DNA of 64,000 nt, from positions 35,014-99,013 of the forward strand of contig NZ_FNES01000004.1 of assembly GCF_900100195.1 (NCBI RefSeq), written 5' to 3'. The notes below the pieces were generated by a model. The model was not told the DNA's origin. It made no database searches and was given only the letters and a program-made list of their open reading frames with translations. The position numbers were made by a program, and so were the translations under genes. Below are positions 56,130 through 64,000 of the stretch, one piece after another. The stretch is from Billgrantia gudaonensis. Its GTDB lineage: Bacteria; Pseudomonadota; Gammaproteobacteria; Pseudomonadales; Halomonadaceae. Positions within the stretch are counted from its first letter, which is position 1; each line of letters starts with the position of its first letter.

Positions 56130-57236
56130 TCAGTAATCCACTACCACATCGCCCAACGGCTTGCTGCAACAGGAAAGAATATACCCTTCGTCGATGTCCT
56201 CGTCGGTAATGCCACCGTTGTGATCCATCTCCACGTCACCCGACTTCAGTCCGACCCGACAGGTGCCGCATATCCCCATTCCGCAGGCCTTGGGAATATG
56301 CAGACCGAGCTTCGATGCAGCCGCATGCACCGTCTCGCCCGGCTGAATGCGCACGCTTTTTCCCGACCCGGCAAACTCGACGCTGATCAGGTCTTCGTAA
56401 TCGATGTCCTCGGCTTCCGCCTCGGCCTGCTCGGCCAGTTCCAGAACGTCTTCACGAACGTCCGACGGCGTGGCTACGAAAGACTCTTCATGGTAATGGC
56501 TCATGTCGAAGCCATTGCTGCGCAGGATATTCTTGATGGCATTCATGTACGGTGCAGGGCCGCAACAGAAAACCTCCCTTTCGAGGTAATCGGGCACCAT
56601 CAACTCCAGCATCTGCTGATTCAAGTAGCCACGGTAACCGGCCCAAGCCTCGCCAATATCATCCTTGCTTTCGCAAACGATGTGCAATTTGAACTCGGGT
56701 ATCCGAGAGAACATATGCACCAGCTCACGATGGTAAATGACATCGCGGGGAGCCCTGGCGCTATGGACGAATTCGACATCGACATTGGCATTGGTATCGA
56801 AGAGCCAACGCGTCATCGACATCAGTGGAGTGATGCCTACACCGCCGGAAAGAAACAAGACCTTATCGGCAGGAAAGTCGATCGAATTGAAATTGCCTAC
56901 CGGCCCGTGCACCACCAGCTCATCGCCGACCTTGAGGTTCTCGTGTATCCAGTTGGATACTTTGCCCCCCGGTATCCGCTTGACCGTGATCGAAAAGCTG
57001 TAGGGTATGGATGGCGAACTGGAGATGGTGTACGAGCGCATCGTCGGCTCGTTATCGATTTCCAACTCCAACGTCACGAACTGGCCCGGTTTGAAAAAGA
57101 ACAGTACCGGCTGCTCTGCCATGAAGCAGAAAGTCCGTACATCCCAGGTTTCCTGGATCACCTTGACGCAGCGGACCGCATGACGCCCATTGGTCCAGGT
57201 TTGGGTCGTGACCGGGTTGAAAAAATTCATTGTCAT
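56130..57236 (-). CDS. gbcB: Glycine betaine monooxygenase reductase subunit
   Basis: 368 aa. It passes electrons from NAD(P)H through FAD and a [2Fe-2S] ferredoxin domain to GbcA. The FAD motif RSYTISSSPS, the NAD-binding GGVGITPLMSM and the CCGPAPYM segment are followed by a C-terminal plant-type ferredoxin with cysteines C318, C323, C326 and C356. The domain order, reductase then ferredoxin, matches GbcB. It is divergent from gbcA across 358 bp. The start may be 57236 or the ATG at 57230. Confidence 0.95.
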   Translation of the reverse strand: MTMNFFNPVTTQTWTNGRHAVRCVKVIQETWDVRTFCFMAEQPVLFFFKPGQFVTLELEIDNEPTMRSYTISSSPSIPYSFSITVKRIPGGKVSNWIHENLKVGDELVVHGPVGNFNSIDFPADKVLFLSGGVGITPLMSMTRWLFDTNANVDVEFVHSARAPRDVIYHRELVHMFSRIPEFKLHIVCESKDDIGEAWAGYRGYLNQQMLELMVPDYLEREVFCCGPAPYMNAIKNILRSNGFDMSHYHEESFVATPSDVREDVLELAEQAEAEAEDIDYEDLISVEFAGSGKSVRIQPGETVHAAASKLGLHIPKACGMGICGTCRVGLKSGDVEMDHNGGITDEDIDEGYILSCCSKPLGDVVVDY

Positions 57237-57594
57237 CGTCGTCTCTGCCTGGCAGTGCCGTGGCTATGCCTCCACCGGTCCGTAACGTGCACACGGTCCA
57301 GCGCCTTTTCACGTCCGCATTCTGAGTACGCACTGAATATCTGGCTTGCCTGTTTGCGACATGCGCATGCCTTCCGCACCCATTCCCTGGCGGAGATACA
57401 GCTGCCTGGTCGCCGTTGCATCATCCGAGGTCGTGAACAGACATCTGGCAGCGTCGGACATGCACCACAATCGCCGAAAAATACGGACGCCAGGTTGTTC
57501 CATGCGTCAATGCCAATCCGCTCACGACAACAACAGCAACCCATGATCGTATCGCCGTCCTCGCGGGGAGGCGGCGTTCAAAAGGATATTCGGT
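57237..57594. other. Divergent gbcB-gbcA intergenic region
   Basis: The 358-bp region must hold both promoters and probably the binding site of a GbdR-type activator. The small open frames here have no ribosome-binding sites and I do not accept them. I could not identify a specific operator. AAGGAT at 57583 serves gbcA. Confidence 0.5.
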
Positions 57595-58881
57595 ATGAAC
57601 CTGATAGCGACTCACGAACTGGACGACCCCTTGGCCAAGGCACGCGAGGCGACTGCCGACATGTTGCAGTCGAGGGTCCGCAACTTTTCGCTACCCCAGC
57701 CGTTCTATAACGATGCCAGGCTGTTCGATCTCGACATGCAAGAGATCTTCGAGAAGGAGTGGCTATTCGCTGGCATGACCTGCGAGATACCCGCCAAGGG
57801 CAACTTCATGACGCTCGATGTCGCCAGCAACCCGATCGTCATCGTGCGCGGTCACGAGGGGCAGGTGCATGCCTTCCACAACGTCTGTCGCCATCGCGGT
57901 TCGAGACTGTGCATGAAGGACAAGGGCAAGGTGGCCAAGCTGGTCTGCCCCTACCACCAGTGGACCTACGAGCTGGACGGCCGCCTGCTGTTCGCGGGCA
58001 GCGACATGGGCGATAGCTTCGACCTCGCCGCCTACGGCCTCAAGCCGGTCCATGTGAAGTGTGCCGGGGGCTTCATTTTCATCAACCTGAGCGAAACCCC
58101 ACCGGCCGTCGACGACTTCCTGGACACGCTGGAGCACTACCTGGAACCCTACGACATGACCAACGTCAAGGTGGCCGTAGAGTCCTCCATCGTCGAACAG
58201 GCCAACTGGAAGCTGGTCATCGAAAACAACCGCGAGTGCTATCACTGCAATGGCGCCCACCCTGAGCTGCTCAATTCCCTGCAGGAGTTCGACGACACCG
58301 ACGACCCGCGTGCCACCCCGGCCTACAAGGCACTCGTTGCACGCAAGCAGGCCGAATGGGATGCCCAGCAGGTGCCTTGGCAGCTCAAGCGTTTCGGCAA
58401 GCGCAACCGCCTGACCCGTACCCCAATGCTCAACGGCACCGTCTCCATGACCCTGGATGGCAAGCCGGCGTGCCAGAAGCTGATGGGACGCCTCTCGAAC
58501 CCCGATATGGGATCGCTGCGCATCCTGCATCTGCCCAATTCCTGGAACCACTTCATGGGCGACCACGCCGTGGTCTTCCGCGTCATGCCGTTGGGTCCCC
58601 AGCAGACGGTGGTCACCACCAAGTGGCTGGTACACAAGGATGCCGTGGAGGGCGTGGACTACCATCCCGAGCGGATGCGCCACGTGTGGGATGCCACCAA
58701 CGATCAGGACCGCCGCCTCGCCGAAGAGAACCAGCGCGGCATCAACTCCAGGGCCTATGAGCCCGGTCCCTACTCCGAGACCTACGAGTTCGGGGTGATC
58801 GACTTCATCGACTGGTACAGCGAGCGGCTGCGGGAGAACCTCAACCACAGCGCCCCGTCGCTGCAGGTGGTACAGGGCTGA
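57595..58881 (+). CDS. gbcA: Glycine betaine monooxygenase oxygenase subunit
   Basis: 428 aa Rieske non-heme iron oxygenase. With GbcB it demethylates glycine betaine to dimethylglycine and formaldehyde. The Rieske cluster motif CxHx17CxxH is C98, H100, C118 and H121. The mononuclear iron site is in NNRECYHCNGAHPEL, with E214, H217 and H222. The rest follows GbcA/BmoA-type sequences as I know them. AAGGAT lies upstream of the ATG. It converges with a small unknown gene, with a hairpin between. Confidence 0.96.
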   Translation: MNLIATHELDDPLAKAREATADMLQSRVRNFSLPQPFYNDARLFDLDMQEIFEKEWLFAGMTCEIPAKGNFMTLDVASNPIVIVRGHEGQVHAFHNVCRHRGSRLCMKDKGKVAKLVCPYHQWTYELDGRLLFAGSDMGDSFDLAAYGLKPVHVKCAGGFIFINLSETPPAVDDFLDTLEHYLEPYDMTNVKVAVESSIVEQANWKLVIENNRECYHCNGAHPELLNSLQEFDDTDDPRATPAYKALVARKQAEWDAQQVPWQLKRFGKRNRLTRTPMLNGTVSMTLDGKPACQKLMGRLSNPDMGSLRILHLPNSWNHFMGDHAVVFRVMPLGPQQTVVTTKWLVHKDAVEGVDYHPERMRHVWDATNDQDRRLAEENQRGINSRAYEPGPYSETYEFGVIDFIDWYSERLRENLNHSAPSLQVVQG

Positions 58882-58890
58882 AAGGATAGC

Positions 58891-58913
58891 GGCCCCACCC
58901 TTGCGGCGGGGTC
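58891..58913. terminator. Hairpin between convergent gbcA and the 84-aa gene
   Basis: ggccccacc and ggcggggtc can pair over eight base pairs with one mismatch and a 5-nt loop. It sits in the 36-bp gap between converging genes and probably ends one or both transcripts. Confidence 0.5.
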
Positions 58914-58917
58914 ACTC

Positions 58918-59172
58918 TCACGGTTTCGCGCCCCCTGCCACTACCGGCACCAGGAACTGCTCCAGGGCGTTGCGCACCGAAGGCAACATCACCTCGCGCT
59001 GCGCCTCGAGCTCGGCCACCAGCGCCACCAGCCCCTCGACACCCACCTGCTCGTGCATCAGCCGCGCCATGCGCGCGCAGGTCTCGGGGCAGGCGCCGTC
59101 GGGAATGCGCACCCCCAGCGCCACCAGCCGCTGGCGAAAGTCGTCGCCATCGACCAACTCAGCGATCATCAT
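58918..59172 (-). CDS. Small acidic protein of unknown function next to formate dehydrogenase
   Basis: 84 aa, starting at 59172 or 59169. I do not recognise the sequence. It begins MIAELVDGDDFRQRLVALGV, has CPETC at about 28-32, and looks mainly helical and acidic. It lies 14 bp after the formate dehydrogenase alpha gene on the same strand, the position where the delta subunit gene is found in fds operons, but the sequence does not clearly resemble FdsD as I remember it. It may be an accessory protein of the enzyme. Confidence 0.6.
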   Translation of the reverse strand: MMIAELVDGDDFRQRLVALGVRIPDGACPETCARMARLMHEQVGVEGLVALVAELEAQREVMLPSVRNALEQFLVPVVAGGAKP

Positions 59173-59186
59173 ACCCAGCCCTCCCT

Positions 59187-62051
59187 TTACCGCGATTCGA
59201 CAGTTTCATTCGGCTCGGCGGTCGCTGCCCTCGACAGCCGTGCCGCCGCGTATTTGAACTCGGGAATCTTGCCGAAGGGGTCCAGCGCCGGATTGGTCAG
59301 CACGTTGGCGGCCGCCTCGGCGTAACAGAACGGCACGAATACCATACCCTCCGGCATGGCCGGGTCGACGCGCGCCGCCAGGGTGATGCTGCCGCGCCGG
59401 GTGGTGATGGTGATCGGTTCGCCGGGCGCCACATCCAGGTGGCGCGCTTCCGCCGGGGCAAGGCTCGCCACCGCCGCCGGCTCGAGGTCGTCGAGCACGC
59501 GCGCGCGGCGCGTCATGGAGCCGGTGTGCCAGTGCTCCAGCTGGCGGCCGGTGGTCAGCACCACCGGGTAGTCGGCGTCGATCGGCTCGTCCGGCGGCAG
59601 CGGCAGGGTCGGCGAGAACCTGGCCTTGCCGCTGGCGGTGGGAAAGGCGTCGGAGAACACCACGTCGGCACCGGGGGCGTCGTCGGCCGGACAGGGATAG
59701 GAGACCGAATGCTCGCGCTCGAGCCGCTCCCAGGTAATGTGGTCGAGCGAGGGCATGCCTCGCTTCATCTCCGCGAAGACCTCGCGAGGGTGCGCATAGC
59801 GCCAGTCGAGGCCGAAACGCCGGGCGATCTCCTGGATGATCCACCAGTCGGGCTTGGCCTCACCGGGCAGCGACACCGCGGCCCGACCGAGCTGCACCTG
59901 GCGGTTGGTGTTGGTGACGGTGCCCTCCTTCTCCGACCAGCTGGAGGCCGGCAGGATGACGTCGGCGAACTGTGCCGTCTCGGTGACGAAGAGGTCCTGC
60001 ACCACCAGGTGCTCGAGCTTGGCCAGCGCCGCCCGGGCGTGATCCAGGTCGGGATCGGACATCGCCGGGTTCTCGCCCTGAATGTACATGCCGCGGATGG
60101 TGCCGTCGTGGATGGCGTGCACGATCTCCACCACGGTCAAGCCCGGCTGCTCGTCCAGCGGGGCGTTCCACAGCTCCTCGAAGGCGGCGCGCAACTGGGC
60201 ATCGCCGACCGGCTGGTAGTCCGGCAGCACCATGGGGATCAGACCGGCGTCGGAGGCACCCTGCACGTTGTTCTGGCCGCGCAGCGGGTGCAGCCCGGTG
60301 CCGGGCCGACCGGTGTGGCCGCAGGCCAGCGCCAGAGAGATCAAGCAGCGCGCGTTGTCGGTGCCGTGAACATGCTGGGAGATCCCCATGCCCCAGAAGA
60401 TCATCGCCCGCTCGGCCGTGGCGTAGAGGCGCGCCACTTCGCGGATGGTGGCCGGATCGACGCCGCAGGCCGGCGCCATCGACTCGGGGGTCATCTCGGC
60501 CACGTGCGCCTTGAGCGCCTCGAAGCCCTCGGTGTGCTCGGCGATGTAATCCTCGTCGTAGAGCCCCTCGCTAACGATGACGTTGAGCAACGCGTTGAAC
60601 AGCGAGACATCGGCCCCCGGCGTGAAGCGCACACTGAGATGGGCATAGGCGTCCAGAGCCTGGCCGCGCGGGTCGAGCACGATGAACTTGGTGCCGCGCT
60701 TGGCGGCCTGCTTGAAGAAGGTGGCCGCCACCGGGTGGTTCACCGCCGGGTTGCAGCCGGTGAGAATCACCACGTCAGCGTTGGCCGCCTGCATGAACGA
60801 CGCGGTCACCGCACCGGAGCCGATGCACTCCATGAGCGCCGCCACCGAGCTGGCATGGCACAGCCGCGTGCAGTGATCGACGTTGTTGGAGCCGAAGCCC
60901 GTGCGCACCAGCTTCTGGAACAGCCAAGCCTCCTCGTTGGAACACTTGGCGCTGCCGAAGCCGGCCAGCGTCTCGGGCCCCTGGGCGGCCTTGAGGTCGA
61001 CGAGTCCCTGGGCGGCCAGGTCCAGCGCCTCCTCCCAGCTCGCCTCGCGGAAATGGGTCAGCGGCTGGGCGGGGTCGAAGTCCGGGTCGAGTCCCTTGGC
61101 CACGCCGTCGCGGCGAATCAGCGGGGTGGTCAGGCGCGCCGCGTGATTGGGGTAGTCGAAGCCGAAGCGCCCCTTCACGCACAGCCGCTCCTGGTTGGCC
61201 GGGCCATTCTTGCCCTCGACGAACAGGATGCCGTCATCCTTCACGTGATAGGTGAGCTGGCAGCCCACGCCGCAGTAGGGGCAGACGGAGTCGACCCGGC
61301 GATCCGCCACGGCGGAGTCGCCCCGGCCCTGCTCGTCGACCAGGGTCGCCGGCATCAGCGCCCCGGTGGGGCAGGCCTGGACGCACTCGCCGCAGGCCAC
61401 GCAGGTGCTGTCGCCCATGGGGTCGTCGAAGTCGAAGACGATCTTGGCCGCCGAACCGCGGTGGGCCAGGCCGATGACGTCGTTGACCTGCACCTCCCGG
61501 CAGGCGCGCACGCAGAGGTTGCACTCGATGCAGGCGTCGAGGTTGACGCGCATCGCCGAATGGCTGCCGTCATGCCCTTGGGCATGGCTCAGGGCACCAT
61601 CACGCGGGGCGACATGCTGCACGGTGGGCGTGGCGCGCTCGACGTGCTGCGGCAGCCACTCGCGCACCGCCGTGGCGTCCACGGTGAGTTGATCGGCCAT
61701 GGCCCAGAAGTGGCTCGAACGATCGGGACTCGCCTCGCGCTCGGGCTGGTCGACGGCGAGCAATTCCAGCACGCCCTCGCGGGCCACGCGGGCACGCTCG
61801 GAAGAGTGGCTCCTGACCACCATGTCAGGGCGCGCCTCGCGGATGCAGCTCGCGGCCAGCACGCGCTCGCCCTCGACCTCGACCATGCAGGCTCGGCAGT
61901 TGCCGTCGGCGCGGTAGCCGGGGGCGTCCTTGAAGCACAGATGAGGAATGGTCTCGCCGGCGCGCTTGGCCACCTGCCACAGCGTCTCGCCGGGGCGGGC
62001 GCGGACCTCGATGCCGTCTAGGGTCAGGGTGAAGCTCGTGTCGCTCATCAT
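59187..62051 (-). CDS. NAD-dependent formate dehydrogenase alpha subunit (Mo/W bis-MGD)
   Basis: 954 aa cytoplasmic catalytic subunit that oxidises formate to CO2. In order: a [2Fe-2S] domain (C39, C52, C55, C69), two [4Fe-4S] clusters (CIECNLCVRAC, CVACGECVQAC), the CPYCGVGC cluster motif and the molybdopterin domain. The metal-ligand cysteine lies in RLCHASSVAAL; it is cysteine, not selenocysteine. The C-terminal MopB domain ends with the TGRQLEHWHTGSMTRR segment. It starts one base after the beta gene stop. Size and layout resemble the FDH1 type of methylotrophs. It likely removes formate from betaine methyl groups. Confidence 0.95.
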   Translation of the reverse strand: MMSDTSFTLTLDGIEVRARPGETLWQVAKRAGETIPHLCFKDAPGYRADGNCRACMVEVEGERVLAASCIREARPDMVVRSHSSERARVAREGVLELLAVDQPEREASPDRSSHFWAMADQLTVDATAVREWLPQHVERATPTVQHVAPRDGALSHAQGHDGSHSAMRVNLDACIECNLCVRACREVQVNDVIGLAHRGSAAKIVFDFDDPMGDSTCVACGECVQACPTGALMPATLVDEQGRGDSAVADRRVDSVCPYCGVGCQLTYHVKDDGILFVEGKNGPANQERLCVKGRFGFDYPNHAARLTTPLIRRDGVAKGLDPDFDPAQPLTHFREASWEEALDLAAQGLVDLKAAQGPETLAGFGSAKCSNEEAWLFQKLVRTGFGSNNVDHCTRLCHASSVAALMECIGSGAVTASFMQAANADVVILTGCNPAVNHPVAATFFKQAAKRGTKFIVLDPRGQALDAYAHLSVRFTPGADVSLFNALLNVIVSEGLYDEDYIAEHTEGFEALKAHVAEMTPESMAPACGVDPATIREVARLYATAERAMIFWGMGISQHVHGTDNARCLISLALACGHTGRPGTGLHPLRGQNNVQGASDAGLIPMVLPDYQPVGDAQLRAAFEELWNAPLDEQPGLTVVEIVHAIHDGTIRGMYIQGENPAMSDPDLDHARAALAKLEHLVVQDLFVTETAQFADVILPASSWSEKEGTVTNTNRQVQLGRAAVSLPGEAKPDWWIIQEIARRFGLDWRYAHPREVFAEMKRGMPSLDHITWERLEREHSVSYPCPADDAPGADVVFSDAFPTASGKARFSPTLPLPPDEPIDADYPVVLTTGRQLEHWHTGSMTRRARVLDDLEPAAVASLAPAEARHLDVAPGEPITITTRRGSITLAARVDPAMPEGMVFVPFCYAEAAANVLTNPALDPFGKIPEFKYAAARLSRAATAEPNETVESR

Positions 62052-62052
62052 T

Positions 62053-63771
62053 TCACCCCTTGATGATCAGATTCTGGGCGGCCAGTTCGCCGCGGAAGTC
62101 CTTGAGCAGTCCCAGCACCGGGTTGGGTGCCGCCTGCCCCAGTCCGCAGATGGAGGCGTCCATCATCACCTGGGCGAGGCGCTCGAGCGCACCGGCATCC
62201 CAGGCATCGCGCTCGAGCAGCGTCAGCATCTTCTCGCTGCCGACACGGCACGGCGTGCACTGCCCGCACGACTCGTCAGCGAAGAAGGCCAGCAGGTTGG
62301 TAGCCACGCCGCGCAGATCGTCCTGGTCCGAGAGAACGATGAGTGCCGCCGATCCGATGAAGCAGCCTTCCGCCTGCAAGGTGTCGAAATCGAGCGGGAT
62401 GTCCGCCTTGCTCGCCGGCAGGATGCCACCGGAGGCACCCCCCGGAAGGTAGCCGGCGAGGCGATGGCCCTCGGCCATGCCGCCACAGTATTCTTCGATC
62501 AGCTCGTTCAGGGTGATCCCGGCCGGCGCCAGGTGTACGCCGGGGCGCTTCACCCGCCCGGAGACCGAGAAGCTGCGAAGGCCACTGCGCCCGTGTCGCC
62601 CCTGGTCGGCGAACCATGCCGCGCCGTGCTCGTGGATCCCCGGGATCCAGTAGACGGTCTCCACGTTGTTGACCAGCGTCGGACGGTCGAAGAGCCCCTT
62701 CTGGGCAACGAAGGGCGGGCGATGGCGCGGCTTGCCGGGTTTGCCCTCCAGCGACTCGATCAGCGCCGACTCCTCGCCGCAGATGTAGGCGCCGGCGCCG
62801 CGGCGCAGCACCACGTACCCCGGCTCGATCAGACCGGCCGCCTCCAGTTCGGCGATCGCCTCGGCGAGCACCCGGCGCAACCCGGGGTACTCGTCGCGCA
62901 GATAGACGTAGAGCGCCTCCGCCTCCACCGCCCAGGCGCTGACCAGCGCCCCTTCGAGGAAACGGTGCGGCTCGCGCTCGAGGTAGTAGCGGTCCTTGAA
63001 GGTACCGGGCTCGCCCTCATCGGCGTTGATCACGCAATAGCGCGGTCCCGCCTCCTGGCGGACGAAATACCACTTCTTGAAGGTCGGGAAGCCGGCTCCC
63101 CCAAGGCCACGCAGGTTGGCCGCCTCCAGCTCGGCCATCAGCGTTTCCACCGTGACGCGCCCGGCTCGGCAAGCTTCCAGCAAGGCGTAGCCGCCGGCAG
63201 CGCGGTAGGCGTCCAGGCGCGGCCAGTCGATCGGCTCCGGATGCAGATCGCCAGCGTCGATCGCCGCTTCGACCGCCGGCGAGGTGGCATGGCCAAGGTG
63301 GCGGTGGCCCACCTCCACCACCGGTGCCGTCTCGCAGCGTCCCATGCAGGGGGCACGTACCACGCGCACCTCCGCCGGGTCGAAGCCGGCTTCGAGTTCG
63401 GCCTTGAGGGCGGCCGCGCCGGTCAGCTGGCAGGAGAGCGAGTCGCAAACGCGCACGGTGACCGCCGGCGGTGCGGTCTGATCGTCGTGGACCACGTCGA
63501 AGTGGGCGTAGAAGGTTGCCGTCTCGTAGACCGCCGCCATGGGCAGGCTCATGTAGGCGGCCAGGGCGCGCAGAGCCGCCAGTGGCAGGTGGCCACGGGC
63601 GTCCTGGATGGCGTGGAGGTGTTCGATCAACAGATCGCGCCGGCGCAGCGTCGGCTGCTCGCGCTCGTCGCCGAGCAGCCGACGCAGGGCGTCGAACTCA
63701 CCGAGGTCGAGTTCGCGACCACGGGGCTTGCCGCGCAGGCGACGGTTGGGGTTCACGGTCTGGACGGTCAT
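62053..63771 (-). CDS. NAD-dependent formate dehydrogenase beta subunit (fused NuoE-NuoF type)
   Basis: 572 aa fusion. The N-terminal about 190 residues match NuoE/FdsG, with a helical start and the [2Fe-2S] cysteines in CDSLSC and CMGRC. The rest matches NuoF/FdsB: the NAD/FMN site GLGGAGFPTFKKW and INADEGEPGTFKDR, GAYICGEESALIESLEG, and the [4Fe-4S] cysteines in SCGQCTPC with ASICGLGQ. It transfers electrons from formate to NAD+. The two-chain form, with no separate gamma gene, is known from Methylobacterium-type FDH1. It is the first gene of the operon. Confidence 0.94.
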   Translation of the reverse strand: MTVQTVNPNRRLRGKPRGRELDLGEFDALRRLLGDEREQPTLRRRDLLIEHLHAIQDARGHLPLAALRALAAYMSLPMAAVYETATFYAHFDVVHDDQTAPPAVTVRVCDSLSCQLTGAAALKAELEAGFDPAEVRVVRAPCMGRCETAPVVEVGHRHLGHATSPAVEAAIDAGDLHPEPIDWPRLDAYRAAGGYALLEACRAGRVTVETLMAELEAANLRGLGGAGFPTFKKWYFVRQEAGPRYCVINADEGEPGTFKDRYYLEREPHRFLEGALVSAWAVEAEALYVYLRDEYPGLRRVLAEAIAELEAAGLIEPGYVVLRRGAGAYICGEESALIESLEGKPGKPRHRPPFVAQKGLFDRPTLVNNVETVYWIPGIHEHGAAWFADQGRHGRSGLRSFSVSGRVKRPGVHLAPAGITLNELIEEYCGGMAEGHRLAGYLPGGASGGILPASKADIPLDFDTLQAEGCFIGSAALIVLSDQDDLRGVATNLLAFFADESCGQCTPCRVGSEKMLTLLERDAWDAGALERLAQVMMDASICGLGQAAPNPVLGLLKDFRGELAAQNLIIKG

Positions 63772-63885
63772 GATGGACTCGTTATCATTGGCTGGCGCCT
63801 CGATATCATGTTGGCACCCACCACCTACGGGGACAATGTTCGGTAGACCTCAGGCCGGGCCAGAGATATCCCGATGTCGCTCTGG

Positions 63886-63915
63886 GAACAGCCCCGGTCG
63901 CGACCGGAGCTGTTC
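63886..63915. repeat. Long inverted repeat near the window end
   Basis: Two 15-bp arms meeting at 63900/63901 match at 14 of 15 positions, around the perfect core ccggtcg/cgaccgg. It is probably a terminator or protein-binding palindrome belonging to a gene beyond the window. The rest of 63772-64000 holds the formate dehydrogenase promoter region and no gene I can support. Confidence 0.5.
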
Positions 63916-64000
63916 GAGGTCAATTGGCTCGCCGCGCCGCCTTCCGGTGCTGCCAGTCGGCCCGTTCAGGCACTCTTCAGGCGGCCACGCTGCCGTGGGG

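Noticed and set aside
57346..57546. Small open frames in the gbcB-gbcA gap
   Set aside because: No ribosome-binding sites, no recognisable sequence, and several overlap each other on both strands.
59439..62021. Open frame of 860 codons on the plus strand
   Set aside because: It is exactly antisense to formate dehydrogenase alpha and has no recognisable motif; GC-rich codon structure leaves such shadows open.
63874..64000. Possible gene start at the right edge (MSLWEQPRSRP...)
   Set aside because: No ribosome-binding site, the frame contains the long inverted repeat, and it is cut by the window end.

Overview
The window is GC-rich, densely coded bacterial DNA. Its gene set points to a halophilic or marine gammaproteobacterium of the Halomonas/Chromohalobacter type: glycine betaine monooxygenase GbcAB, heterotetrameric sarcosine oxidase, an NAD-type formate dehydrogenase with a fused beta subunit, class I fumarase, and hydroxamate-siderophore uptake genes. 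This placement is inferred from gene content; no rRNA or tRNA gene was seen. No transposase, phage gene or CRISPR array was seen.

Region 1 (1-11.85 kb) is mostly housekeeping: a partial cardiolipin synthase (cls), class I fumarase, uvrB, an OsmC protein coupled to a small HMA-like protein, ygfZ, a TatD-family hydrolase, prfC, a two-gene methylene-THF reductase (MetF-like catalytic chain plus an eight-cysteine MetV-like chain), and divergently folD.

Region 2 (11.85-48.0 kb) is an iron island. It holds six TonB-dependent receptor (TBDR) genes, three FhuD-like binding proteins, one double-length FhuB permease, one FhuC ATPase, a complete FecBCDE-type transporter, FhuF, an exporter-type ABC protein, two FecI/FecR surface-signalling pairs, an AraC regulator, and the class Ib ribonucleotide reductase operon nrdHIEF. 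Sequences resembling Fur boxes (11-14 of 19 matches to the consensus, counted by hand) precede most units. No siderophore biosynthesis gene is present, so the island looks built for using siderophores made by others. Three of the six receptors are broken (two frameshifts, one frameshift, one in-frame TAG), whereas I found no lesion in any other gene. Between the second receptor and the first binding protein lies a stand-alone promoter with an overlapping Fur box, about 98 nt of non-coding sequence and a Rho-independent terminator: a candidate iron-responsive small RNA, and the item I would check first.

Region 3 (48.1-63.8 kb) is a methyl-group catabolism cluster. GbcAB demethylates glycine betaine to dimethylglycine. 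Sarcosine oxidase SoxBDAG makes glycine and a THF-bound one-carbon unit. GlyA links glycine and serine. PurU releases formate from 10-formyl-THF and formate dehydrogenase oxidises it to CO2. FolD, at the far end of the iron island, supplies the missing oxidation of methylene-THF. A dimethylglycine demethylase is not in the window. The iron island therefore sits between two blocks of one-carbon genes.
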